From: Methanobrevibacter sp.
Lineage (GTDB): Archaea > Methanobacteriota > Methanobacteria > Methanobacteriales > Methanobacteriaceae
Assembly: GCA_031289975.1 (NCBI GenBank)
Contig: JAITOM010000177.1
Coordinates: 1 to 9,932, forward strand
Length of the DNA: 9,932 nucleotides
Direction of reading: 5' to 3'
In this document: in pieces, positions 1 to 6,355 of the stretch
Position numbering within the stretch: the first letter of the stretch is position 1
Layout of the letters: each line of letters starts with the position of its first letter
Notes under the pieces: model-generated
The model's input: only the letters and a program-made list of their open reading frames with translations
The model's database searches: none
Told to the model about the DNA's origin: nothing
Made by a program: the position numbers and the translations under genes

Positions 1-31
1 TTAAAATTTCCATAAAACATCAATTACCTAT

Positions 32-118
32 AATCAACTAAATACCTATTAATCAACTAAATACCTATTAATCAACTAAATACCTATTAATCAACTAAAT
101 ACCTATTAATCAACTAAA
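32..118. repeat. 19-bp tandem repeat, four copies plus a partial fifth
   Basis: The unit AATCAACTAAATACCTATT occurs at 32-50, 51-69, 70-88 and 89-107 without a mismatch. A fifth partial copy (AATCAACTAAA) starts at 108, and a degenerate copy precedes the array at about 18-31. There is no spacer between units and no dyad symmetry within one, so this is a minisatellite and not a CRISPR. No gene crosses it. Its function is unknown. Confidence 0.95.
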
Positions 119-794
119 ATTACTTGATATATTAAAATATCTGAATTATTTGAATAAATTTAAAAATATATTCAATACTTATAGGAATATGAAAATTATA
201 AAATCATGAAAAAAAGTTATATACTCAATTTATGTATATAGTGTTCTGTAAAATTATTTTTTTCTATTTATATATTAATTTATTTAAAATTCAATTAAAT
301 ATTTGCAATCAGAAATTATTTTTCTTTCTTTAAATTATTTAAATTAAATTTAAAAGAATAAATATTAATATTTAAAAAAATAATATTGTAAAAAATTTTT
401 TGAATTAATATAAAACTTAATTATACAAAACACTATGCACAAAATTTAAATATTATTAAATACAATAATAGTTTATTATATAAAATTATAATATATTTAT
501 TAATATATAATAAAAAATATTTTAATATAAAAAATATTTTAATTTCATATTATTTTATTAATAATATATAACTACATTTTATATATAAATTTAAATAAAT
601 TTAAATAAAATTAATAAATTTAAATAAAATTAAATTTTATAAATAAGAACTATTTAATAAATTTTATAAATAAGTTTAGAATAAAACTTATAATTAATTC
701 TATAAATAAAATAGTGTTCTAATTATAAAATATTCTATTAAAATTGAATTTAATACAAAATTATCAATAAAACTATCATTAAAATCATAGGATA
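119..794. other. AT-rich intergenic spacer upstream of PAN
   Basis: This stretch is almost entirely A and T, and I see no convincing gene in it. It contains low-complexity direct repeats, including a 16-bp unit AAATTTTATAAATAAG at 632-647 and 659-674, and a short tandem duplication around 508-545. A TATA-like run (TTATAAAATA, about 724-733) could serve PAN, but such runs are everywhere here, so the promoter is not assigned with confidence. Confidence 0.6.
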
Positions 795-803
795 GGAGTG
801 ATT
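795..803 (+). promoter_or_regulatory. Shine-Dalgarno site that decides the PAN start
   Basis: GGAGTGATT resembles the archaeal SD AGGAGGTGATC. It ends 6 nt before the ATG at 810, with its GGAG core 11 nt away. An in-frame GTG at 798 lies inside this SD and so cannot be its start, which is why ATG 810 is preferred. Confidence 0.75.
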
Positions 804-809
804 AATAAC

Positions 810-2045
810 ATGGAAACAAACCCATTTGATCCTGAAGTTGACAAATTAGAAGATCTTAAAAAAGAAATTCAAATGTTAAAAGAAGAAAACACCAAAACTA
901 AAAGAAATTTAATGTGGAAAGTTAGAAAATTAGAAAAAGATAAAGTTTTCACAGAAAATGAAAAAATTAGATTAGAACGTGAACTTAAAATTTTAAAAGT
1001 AGAAGTAGAAAGATTTAGGTCTCCACCATTAGTTTTAGCAACTATAACTGAAATCTTAGACAATAATAGATTAGCTGTAAAGAGTAGTACAGGTCCACAT
1101 TTTCTTATAAACTACTCTAAATTTTTGGATTCAAAATTATTAGCTCCTGGTTCAAGAGTAGCTTTAAATCAGCAAACATTTGGTGTAGTTGATGTACTTC
1201 CTTCTGAAAAAGACCATAATGTTAATAATATGGAAGTTGAAGAAAAACCTAATATTTCCTATGATACAATTGGTGGTCTTGATGAACAAATATTAGAAGT
1301 TAAAGAAACCGTTGAATTACCTCTTAAAAAGCCAGAACTATTTAAAAAAATAGGTATAGAACCTCCGAAAGGTGTTTTATTATATGGTCCTCCAGGAACT
1401 GGGAAAACATTACTTGCTAAGGCAGTTGCACATGAAACCAATGCTACATTTATTAAAGTTGTAGCATCTGAATTTGTTAAAAAATATATTGGTGAAGGTG
1501 CAAAACTTGTTAGAAATGTTTTTGAGTTAGCTAAAGAAAAGTCACCGAGCATTATTTTCATCGATGAACTTGATGCTGTTGCAGCTAAGAGACTTAAAAG
1601 TTCTACAAGTGGAGACCGTGAAGTTCAAAGAACATTGATGCAATTACTTGCAGAACTTGATGGTTTTGAATCCAGAGGAGATATAGGTATTGTTGCTGCT
1701 ACAAACAGACCAGATATTTTAGATCCTGCTTTACTTAGACCTGGAAGATTTGATAGATTTATTGAAGTTCCAACCCCTAATGAAGAAGGAAGAAAAGAAA
1801 TATTTAAAATCCATACCAAGAAAATGTCTTTATCATCAGAAGTTGATGTTGAACTTTTAGCAAATTTAACTGATGGTGTTTCTGGTGCAGATATTAAATC
1901 TATTTGTACTGAAGCAGGAATGTTCGCTATTAGAGAAGATCGTGATGAAGTTACAGTATCTGACTTTATGGATGCTGTTAATAAAATAATGAAAATGGAT
2001 CATAATGAAGAGTTTAGAAAAGAAGCTGGAGTAATGTTCGGATGA
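810..2045 (+). CDS. pan: Proteasome-activating nucleotidase (PAN), AAA+ ATPase
   Basis: This is the cytoplasmic hexameric unfoldase that feeds proteins into the archaeal 20S proteasome. It has 411 residues from ATG 810, normal for the family. Residues 11-70 form the N-terminal coiled coil. Pro72-Pro73 lead into an OB domain (about 74-131), as in the known PAN architecture. The AAA+ core has Walker A GPPGTGKT (193-200), the pore loop KKYIGEG (Tyr226-Ile227), Walker B IIFIDE (248-253), sensor 1 Asn299 in ATNRPD, and arginine-finger residues Arg310 and Arg313 in LRPGRFDR. SGAD at 358-361 belongs to the C-terminal lid. The protein ends VMFG. The Hb-Tyr-X motif that opens the 20S gate is therefore Met-Phe-Gly, with Phe in place of the usual Tyr. 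The gene stands alone, and a C/D box sRNA begins 7 nt after its stop. The identity is secure; only the choice between the 810 and 798 starts is open. Confidence 0.97.
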   Translation: METNPFDPEVDKLEDLKKEIQMLKEENTKTKRNLMWKVRKLEKDKVFTENEKIRLERELKILKVEVERFRSPPLVLATITEILDNNRLAVKSSTGPHFLINYSKFLDSKLLAPGSRVALNQQTFGVVDVLPSEKDHNVNNMEVEEKPNISYDTIGGLDEQILEVKETVELPLKKPELFKKIGIEPPKGVLLYGPPGTGKTLLAKAVAHETNATFIKVVASEFVKKYIGEGAKLVRNVFELAKEKSPSIIFIDELDAVAAKRLKSSTSGDREVQRTLMQLLAELDGFESRGDIGIVAATNRPDILDPALLRPGRFDRFIEVPTPNEEGRKEIFKIHTKKMSLSSEVDVELLANLTDGVSGADIKSICTEAGMFAIREDRDEVTVSDFMDAVNKIMKMDHNEEFRKEAGVMFG

Positions 2046-2052
2046 TAACATG

Positions 2053-2112
2053 AATTCTGTGATGAACCCTATGAGCTCTGATTTGTGATGACTGATGGGC
2101 GATCTGAGAATT
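2053..2112 (+). ncRNA. C/D box guide sRNA in the 3' UTR of PAN
   Basis: All four boxes of an archaeal 2'-O-methylation guide are present with textbook spacing. Box C is GTGATGA at 2059-2065, box D' CTGA at 2078-2081, box C' GTGATGA at 2085-2091 and box D CTGA at 2104-2107. The two guides, 2066-2077 (ACCCTATGAGCT) and 2092-2103 (CTGATGGGCGAT), are each exactly 12 nt, and the D'-C' gap is 3 nt. A terminal stem closes it: AATTC 2053-2057 pairs with GAATT 2108-2112. Such RNAs bind L7Ae, Nop5 and fibrillarin. By the N+5 rule the modified base is a C in AGCUC-AUAGGGU (D' guide) and a C in AUCGC-CCAUCAG (D guide); which rRNA or tRNA carries these I cannot say. No separate promoter is evident, so it is probably cut from the PAN transcript. 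Confidence 0.9.
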
Positions 2113-2120
2113 TTATATTT

Positions 2121-2150
2121 AAAGAGCCTTTTTTTTTAAATCTCTTTTTT
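2121..2150 (+). terminator. Oligo-T terminator after PAN and the sRNA
   Basis: Nine consecutive T (2129-2137) and six T (2145-2150) follow the sRNA. AAAGAG (2121-2126) can pair with CTCTTT (2142-2147) around the first T run. Oligo-T runs are the usual archaeal termination signal. The placement means PAN and the sRNA can share one transcript. Confidence 0.75.
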
Positions 2151-2281
2151 ATTTATTTAAAGGATTAGAAGATTATAATTGAAGATAAATAGTTATTTAA
2201 ATTATAAAATAGATAAAACTTTTAACATTTGAAATTCTTTTTATGTTTTAAAAATTGCTAAAAATTAATTTATCTATTATT

Positions 2282-2758
2282 TTATTCTTCTGTTTCATTA
2301 GTTTCCCCAATGGTTTTAAAATCTTCATCCTCCTCTTCTAAAGTATCTTTAATTTTTAAAGTTTTTATAACATCAGCAGATAAAGCATTACAATCTGTTT
2401 TAATAACATCTAAATGTAATAAAATTCTTTCTTTTTCTTGATTTATTCTTTCAATATTTGTATAAGGATAAACTGATTCTTTAAACATTTCGTATTCAAT
2501 TGTTGTATATGGATATTTGTTTAATTGTTTACAAACTTTTCTAAGAACATCCCCTAAAAACTTATTCATTTCTACTTTAACTCTTTCTCTTATCATTTTA
2601 TCTTTATCAAGATTTTTTTTCATGAGTCTAACAACTTCTGCTTTAGCAAAAGGTAATGATTCAGTTCCACTATTTAACTCCTCATCAGTTCCACTATTTA
2701 ACTCTTCATCTAATTCTTGATTATCGTTTAATTCTACATTCTTTTCTTCATCATACAT
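2282..2758 (-). CDS. Acidic protein with probable archaeal histone fold and C-terminal helix
   Basis: The protein has 158 residues. Residues 35-97 line up with archaeal histones: LPFAKAEVVRLMKKNL resembles the LP-A-(x)-RI-K first helix. Residues 53-80 fit the long second helix, and TTIEYEMFKE (85-94) fits the 'KTI-ED' start of helix 3. Canonical archaeal histones are about 67 residues; this one adds a 34-residue acidic N-terminal tail and a C-terminal extension. The extension has a helical, charged stretch (about 101-138) and ends in a Glu/Asp-rich tail (140-158). The N-tail holds a perfect 8-residue duplication, DEELNSGT at 17-24 and 25-32. If the fold is right, it could be a DNA-binding or bridging histone variant, or bind another histone; the acidic tails argue against simple DNA wrapping. 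The gene stands alone, with no strong SD before ATG 2758. The family assignment is by eye. Confidence 0.65.
   Translation of the reverse strand: MYDEEKNVELNDNQELDEELNSGTDEELNSGTESLPFAKAEVVRLMKKNLDKDKMIRERVKVEMNKFLGDVLRKVCKQLNKYPYTTIEYEMFKESVYPYTNIERINQEKERILLHLDVIKTDCNALSADVIKTLKIKDTLEEEDEDFKTIGETNETEE
2663..2710 (-). repeat. 24-bp in-frame tandem duplication
   Basis: Two adjacent 24-bp units (2663-2686 and 2687-2710) differ at one base (C2681 versus T2705) that is silent in the protein. They encode two identical DEELNSGT octapeptides in the acidic tail of the histone-fold protein. The near identity suggests a recent slippage expansion. Confidence 0.93.
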
Positions 2759-3105
2759 AGTATATTCAACTCTTTAATATTTATTATAAAAAATCAATAA
2801 ATTTAGATTAATATTTAATAATTAAACAAATTATAGTTGTTATTAAATATAATTAAGCATAATTAATATAAATTTATTATTAAAATATTCTTATTAAATT
2901 AAAAATATATTCTTATTATTAAATTAAAAATATAAACTTATAATTAATAATTAATTAAAATTAATAATAAAAAATATAGAATTATTTATATTACTTAAAC
3001 TATATAAATGTTTTCATATTATTCAATATTTAATTTATTTTTTAATAGTTAAAATAGAATCTAATATGAATAATTGATTATTAAATTAATTATTTTCGTA
3101 CCTGA
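2759..3105. other. AT-rich spacer upstream of the histone-fold gene
   Basis: No gene is evident. The stretch is built of simple A/T repeats around 2870-2960. The one distinctive element is TATATAAATGTTTTCAT at 3001-3017, treated separately as a possible minus-strand promoter. Confidence 0.55.
3001..3017 (-). promoter_or_regulatory. Candidate BRE/TATA promoter facing the histone-fold gene
   Basis: On the minus strand this reads ATGAAAACATTTATATA, a purine-rich BRE-like stretch followed by the box A consensus TTTATATA. The identical 17 bases occur at 6356-6372, also facing left. It lies about 240 bp before the ATG at 2758, so it would give a long leader if it serves that gene. Confidence 0.4.
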
Positions 3106-3106
3106 A

Positions 3107-3146
3107 AATTTAATTTGAATGAGCATACACTCATGCAAATTTAATT
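3107..3146. other. Imperfect 40-nt stem-loop upstream of the glycosyltransferase gene
   Basis: ATGAG (3119-3123) pairs with CTCAT (3130-3134) around a 6-nt loop. After one A-G mismatch, AATTTG (3112-3117) pairs with CAAATT (3136-3141). After a T-T mismatch, AATT (3107-3110) pairs with AATT (3143-3146). It is one of few structured spots in the spacer. It could be an RNA hairpin or a protein site. Confidence 0.45.
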
Positions 3147-3251
3147 GGTAAACATTTCATATATCTAATATATCACACCATATATTTAAATTAATTAGTT
3201 CAACATATAGAATTATAAAACCTATCTTACATGATTCAAATATATAAACAA

Positions 3252-3280
3252 TTTTATCAATGTGTCATCAGTTGATAAAA
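3252..3280. other. Perfect 9-bp stem-loop in the spacer before the glycosyltransferase gene
   Basis: TTTTATCAA (3252-3260) and TTGATAAAA (3272-3280) are perfect inverted repeats around the 11-nt loop TGTGTCATCAG. AAATATATAAACAAT (3238-3252) adjoins it. That same 15-mer occurs in copy 1 of the 180-bp repeat (6769-6783) and contains a TATA-like box usable on either strand. The hairpin may be an operator beside a promoter. Confidence 0.45.
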
Positions 3281-3509
3281 ATAAAAATTATTAGTATTAT
3301 TATAATATATTCATTTCATAAAATGTTTATAATGATGTATGTGCAAATTTAAAAAACTTTTTTCCTTAAATTAAATTTAAAGAATTTTAAGAAATTTTAA
3401 TAAAAATCATTGTTAACAAACTTTAAGTAAAAATCTATAATTAAACCTTTTTAATTCGAGGTTCAATTTAACATCGATCAGTTTAAAGAATAATATTTGG
3501 ATAATAGAA
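3281..3509. other. Remaining spacer before the glycosyltransferase gene
   Basis: There is no coding region. The stretch is A/T-rich with one small dyad (AACCT 3444-3448, AGGTT 3459-3463). I see nothing else that can be supported. Confidence 0.5.
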
Positions 3510-3543
3510 ATTGTAAATATATTATAATTGTAAATATATCATA
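3510..3543 (+). promoter_or_regulatory. Tandem 17-bp duplication with TATA-like boxes before the glycosyltransferase gene
   Basis: ATTGTAAATATATTATA (3510-3526) is followed directly by a copy differing at one base (3527-3543). Each contains TAAATATAT. The second box lies 34-40 bp before the ATG at 3571, the right distance for a TATA box giving a short leader with the SD-like AAGGGAT at 3561-3567. Promoter use is inferred. Confidence 0.45.
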
Positions 3544-3570
3544 AAATTCATAAAATTTCGAAGGGATTAA

Positions 3571-5481
3571 ATGGAAATCAGTATTATAATACCAACATAC
3601 AACGAAGAAAACTATCTTCCTAAACTTTTAGAATCTATTAAATCACAAGATTTTAGTGACTATGAGATAATAATTGCAGATGCTAATTCAATTGATTCAA
3701 CAATAGATATTGCAAAGTATTATAACTGTAAAATTGTTAAAGGTGGTCTTCCTGGGGTTGGTAGAAATAAAGGAGCTGAAATAGCTAAAGGAGAAAAATT
3801 ACTTTTTTTAGATGCTGATTTAGAACTTAGTAAAAATTATCTTAAAGATGTTATTAATGAATTTGAAACCAAAGATGTGGATATTGGTATCACATTAATG
3901 ACCCCATTATCTGAAAAAATAAGGGATAAATTACTTCATGATATAGCTAATTGGTTTATGATTGCTTTTGAAAAAATAAAACCTCATGGAGCAGGCTGTT
4001 ATGGAATAATAACCAAAAAAAAAATACATGAGAGTTATGGGGGTTTTGATGAAACAATTGAATATGGGGAAGACACCGATTATATTGAAAGAATAGCTAA
4101 AGACAATGTTTTTAAGGTTCTTAAAAGTGCAAAAATTAATGTATCAACACGCAGATTAGAAGAAGAAGGATTATATAAACTTGTAAAACAATATACTAAA
4201 AGCACAATAAATGATTTTAGAAAAAAAAGAACTAATCTTGAAGAATTAGATTATAAATTTGGTCATTATAAATCCTTAATTGAAGAATATGAAGTAATAA
4301 ATAATGTTCAGAAGTTGAGAAAATCTGAAACTAATATTATAAATCCTGTAAAAAATATAGTAACTAAAGAAAATTTTCATGACCCTCAAATTATATCTCC
4401 ACAACCAAATAAAATAGCTTTAGAAAATAATAAAAAGAAAATATTTTATTCTGTTTGTGGAGATGGATTAGGACATGCTATTAGAAGCAGAGTTGTTATT
4501 GAAGAATTATTAAAAAAATATGATGTTTATGTTTTCTCAAGTGATAGAGCATATAAATATCTAAATGAAAAATTTAATAATGTTTTTGAAATAGATGGAT
4601 TTAACACTGTTTATCAAGATAATACTGTGCAGAATAGAAAAACACTTTATAAAGCTATTAAAGACACTCCCATACATCTTAAAGAAAATTATGCTATTTT
4701 ATACAAAAAAGCAAAGGAAATAAAGCCAAATATTATAATTACAGATTTTGAAAACTATTCAAATATCATAGCTAAACTACTTAATATCCCAATTTTAAGT
4801 GTTGATAATATACATATGATTACTAAAACAAGGATTGATTATCCTAAAAACTCTCAAGGAGAAATGTTAAAAAGTAAAGGAGTTATAAAATCATTCATGA
4901 TAAGACCAAAAAGATATATACTTACAAGTTTCTTTTATCCAGAAGTTAAAAATCCAGGAAAAGCAATCATATATCCCCCAATTATTAGAGATGAAATTAA
5001 ACAGCTGAAACCCTCCTATAAAGGTCATGTATTTGTCTATCAAACAAGCCCAACCAATAAAAAATTAATAAGCTCTTTAAAAAAGATTGATGAAAAATTT
5101 ATAGTGTATGGTTTTAATAAAAATAAAATTGATGGTAATTTAATTTTTAGAAAGTTTAATGAAACAAAAATATATGATGATATGAAAGATTCTAAGGCGA
5201 TTATAACAAATGGTGGATTTTCATTGATAAGCGAAGCTATTTATCTTAAAAAACCTATTTATAGTATTCCAGCTAAAGGAAACTTTGAACAATTATTAAA
5301 TGGATTTTATGTTGAAAAATTAGGTTATGGTGTAATGAATCGTACCATGACTACTAAAACCATTGAAAAATTTTTATCCAATCTTTACATTTATCAAAAA
5401 AACTTAAAAAAAGTGAAAAATAGTGATAACAGCAAAATAATTAGAGAAATAGAGAAATCAATTGAAGAATTTGCTATTTAA
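3571..5481 (+). CDS. Two-domain glycosyltransferase: GT2 (GT-A fold) joined to a GT-B domain of MJ1255 type
   Basis: The protein has 636 residues and no signal peptide or membrane segment, so it is probably cytoplasmic or peripheral. The N-terminal domain (1 to about 220) is a family 2 glycosyltransferase: IIIPTYNEE (5-13), the metal- and nucleotide-binding FLDAD (79-83, DxD) and GEDTD (166-170, likely catalytic acid region). A polar linker (about 222-288) leads to a second domain (289-605). That one has the GT-B glycine loop GDGLGH (297-302) and a C-terminal nucleotide-sugar site, NGGFSLISEAIYLKKP (547-562) then NFEQ (571-574). This second part resembles archaeal MJ1255-like proteins related to MurG-type transferases. 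The joint suggests two sugar transfers to one surface glycan or lipid acceptor; the acceptor is unknown. ATG 3571 follows AAGGGAT by 3 nt, an acceptable SD. It converges with the downstream secreted-protein gene. Both domain calls are firm; the pathway is not. Confidence 0.88.
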   Translation: MEISIIIPTYNEENYLPKLLESIKSQDFSDYEIIIADANSIDSTIDIAKYYNCKIVKGGLPGVGRNKGAEIAKGEKLLFLDADLELSKNYLKDVINEFETKDVDIGITLMTPLSEKIRDKLLHDIANWFMIAFEKIKPHGAGCYGIITKKKIHESYGGFDETIEYGEDTDYIERIAKDNVFKVLKSAKINVSTRRLEEEGLYKLVKQYTKSTINDFRKKRTNLEELDYKFGHYKSLIEEYEVINNVQKLRKSETNIINPVKNIVTKENFHDPQIISPQPNKIALENNKKKIFYSVCGDGLGHAIRSRVVIEELLKKYDVYVFSSDRAYKYLNEKFNNVFEIDGFNTVYQDNTVQNRKTLYKAIKDTPIHLKENYAILYKKAKEIKPNIIITDFENYSNIIAKLLNIPILSVDNIHMITKTRIDYPKNSQGEMLKSKGVIKSFMIRPKRYILTSFFYPEVKNPGKAIIYPPIIRDEIKQLKPSYKGHVFVYQTSPTNKKLISSLKKIDEKFIVYGFNKNKIDGNLIFRKFNETKIYDDMKDSKAIITNGGFSLISEAIYLKKPIYSIPAKGNFEQLLNGFYVEKLGYGVMNRTMTTKTIEKFLSNLYIYQKNLKKVKNSDNSKIIREIEKSIEEFAI

Positions 5482-5501
5482 AGTTAAAAAATAATAAAAA
5501 A

Positions 5502-5527
5502 AGTGTTTTTTAATAGTGTTTTTTAAT
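5502..5527 (+). terminator. Double oligo-T terminator after the glycosyltransferase gene
   Basis: AGTGTTTTTTAAT is perfectly duplicated in tandem (5502-5514 and 5515-5527), giving two six-T runs 20 nt past the stop. On the opposite strand the A runs at about 5485-5500 give T runs that could end the convergent gene, so this 79-bp gap can serve as a two-way terminator. Confidence 0.65.
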
Positions 5528-5560
5528 TTTTATTGTATTTATGGCAAGTCACCGTAAAGT

Positions 5561-5992
5561 TTAATATCCATCACCATAAAGTGGTGAATAATTAAATCCA
5601 TTATACTCACTTATAATACTAAGATAAGCATTTGCTTCCCACCAGTCACAATCTAAACCTACACCATCACGTACAGCTTTTGAGGATTCAAATTTATGCA
5701 ATCCGTTATCTTCATTCATATACACGAATAGTGCACGATGATTAGATACACCTACATCAGATGTTCCCTGCACTACTGCACAAGAATAACCATTTTCTGA
5801 AAGTCTATTTGCAGCATAATCTGCAAAATACCAACAATCATGATTAGCATAACTTATAGTATTATACATTTCACTTTCTAATTTATGTAAGCCATCAAAA
5901 CCTGATAAATCAGCTGCAGAACAACTTGATATTGATGCAATCATTGCTAATATAGCTATTGGAATTAATATCTTAAAATATTTATTTAACAC
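5561..5992 (-). CDS. Small secreted cysteine-enzyme-like protein (papain/transglutaminase-like)
   Basis: The protein has 143 residues from GTG 5992. Residues 4-27 form a signal peptide: Lys4 and Lys7, a hydrophobic core ILIPIAILAMIASI, then a CSAAD cleavage-like end. The mature part has the pattern of the transglutaminase/papain superfamily. HDCWYFADYAANRL (51-64) puts a candidate nucleophile Cys53 at a helix start. GYSCAVVQGTSD (68-79) is followed by SNHRALFVYM (83-92) with candidate His85, then HKFESS (99-104) with Glu102 as a possible third residue. Similar Cys/His domains occur in surface proteins and pseudomurein-acting enzymes of Methanobacteriales, so a cell-wall or extracellular role is likely; the substrate is unknown. 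It is short for a complete enzyme. GGAGGT (6002-6007), 9 nt before GTG 5992, supports that start. It could also be a non-catalytic relative. Confidence 0.75.
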   Translation of the reverse strand: MLNKYFKILIPIAILAMIASISSCSAADLSGFDGLHKLESEMYNTISYANHDCWYFADYAANRLSENGYSCAVVQGTSDVGVSNHRALFVYMNEDNGLHKFESSKAVRDGVGLDCDWWEANAYLSIISEYNGFNYSPLYGDGY

Positions 5993-6001
5993 GTATAAAA
6001 T

Positions 6002-6007
6002 ACCTCC
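6002..6007 (-). promoter_or_regulatory. Strong Shine-Dalgarno fixing a GTG start
   Basis: The minus strand reads AAGGAGGTATTTTATACGTG. GGAGGT lies 9 nt before the GTG at 5992. No nearer ATG exists in frame ahead of the signal peptide, so GTG is the likely start codon. Confidence 0.8.
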
Positions 6008-6074
6008 TTAATTAATATATTTACTTTAATTTATTGTTTAACTAAATAAAATATTTAAATTATATTTAATTGAT

Positions 6075-6083
6075 AGTATAAAC
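6075..6083 (-). promoter_or_regulatory. Candidate TATA box for the secreted-protein gene
   Basis: The minus strand reads GTTTATACT, close to box A (TTTATATA), about 83 bp before the GTG. It is set in a small dyad (ATAGT 6073-6077, ACTAT 6082-6086). The alternative promoter at 6356-6372 would give a longer leader carrying the mini-ORFs. Confidence 0.4.
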
Positions 6084-6153
6084 TATACAAATTAATAAGA
6101 CCTTAAATTAGTATTCAATTAAGATATTTATCTGTTTAATAGCTATTGAAAAT

Positions 6154-6223
6154 TGAAGAGAAAATTATAAGACGAGTAATTGTTTTGTTCTACTAATCTC
6201 ATATTAAAAGCATCTTCTCTTCA
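6154..6223 (-). other. Long-range 9-bp dyad downstream of the mini-ORFs
   Basis: TGAAGAGAA (6154-6162) and TTCTCTTCA (6215-6223) are perfect complements 52 nt apart. On the minus-strand RNA the 5' arm covers the first codons after the ATG at 6224, so pairing could affect translation of the mini-ORFs. The role is inferred. Confidence 0.4.
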
Positions 6224-6228
6224 TACAT
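6199..6228 (-). CDS. 9-codon mini-ORF behind a near-perfect SD
   Basis: The minus strand reads GAGGTGATC-AC-ATG, a 9-base match to the archaeal SD consensus placed 2 nt before ATG 6228. That is the usual GGTGATCACATG arrangement of methanogen genes. The ORF reads MYEEKMLLI and then stops. It is either a leader peptide or the surviving start of a lost gene. It overlaps the 15-codon ORF at 6204-6251 in another frame. Confidence 0.3.
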   Translation of the reverse strand: MYEEKMLLI

Positions 6229-6251
6229 GTGATCACCTCAGCCATACTCAT
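6204..6251 (-). CDS. 15-codon mini-ORF with its own SD
   Basis: The encoded peptide is MSMAEVITCMKRRCF, with two Cys and a basic end. GGTGAT (6258-6263) lies 6 nt before ATG 6251. The SD of the 9-codon ORF sits inside this one. A consensus promoter (6356-6372) and two palindromes lie upstream. The secreted-protein gene starts 211 nt downstream on the same strand, so a regulatory leader peptide is plausible. No homology is recognised. Confidence 0.35.
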   Translation of the reverse strand: MSMAEVITCMKRRCF

Positions 6252-6266
6252 TTCAATATCACCATA

Positions 6267-6286
6267 ATATTGATATATTTCAATAT
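6267..6286 (-). promoter_or_regulatory. 20-bp palindrome in the mini-ORF leader
   Basis: ATATTGA (6267-6273) and TCAATAT (6280-6286) are perfect inverted repeats around TATATT. The site lies just upstream of the SD for ATG 6251. It may be a regulator site or an RNA hairpin. Confidence 0.4.
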
Positions 6287-6300
6287 ATGTGCATATAGAG

Positions 6301-6320
6301 AATAAGTTATTTAACTTATT
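6301..6320 (-). promoter_or_regulatory. 20-bp palindrome near the predicted transcription start
   Basis: AATAAGTTA (6301-6309) and TAACTTATT (6312-6320) are perfect 9-bp arms around TT. It lies 36-62 bp downstream of the TATA box at 6356-6363, so just past the expected start site. That is a usual place for an archaeal repressor operator. Confidence 0.45.
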
Positions 6321-6355
6321 TCATTTTTCATAGAAATATATTAGTAGTTTAATAG

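Noticed and set aside
32..118. Possible CRISPR array
   Set aside because: Units are directly adjacent with no spacers, and they are too short and without dyads. It is a simple tandem repeat.
798..809. GTG start for PAN four codons upstream
   Set aside because: This GTG is part of the SD GGAGTGATT; ATG 810 has proper spacing.
1259..1561. 100-codon minus-strand open frame inside PAN
   Set aside because: It is the antisense shadow of conserved AAA+ coding sequence, with no family resemblance or SD.
2517..2720. 67-codon plus-strand open frame inside the histone-fold gene
   Set aside because: It is a shadow of the minus-strand gene, and the repeat it contains is explained by the in-frame duplication.
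3444..3475. tRNA T-arm-like GAGGTTCAATTT
   Set aside because: The 5-bp stem needed around the loop is absent, and no acceptor, D or anticodon arm can be drawn.
5549..5582. Duplicated TCACC(G/A)TAAAGT at the end of the secreted-protein gene
   Set aside because: It is an 11-of-12 match over a short stretch. It may be a small slippage event and supports no feature.
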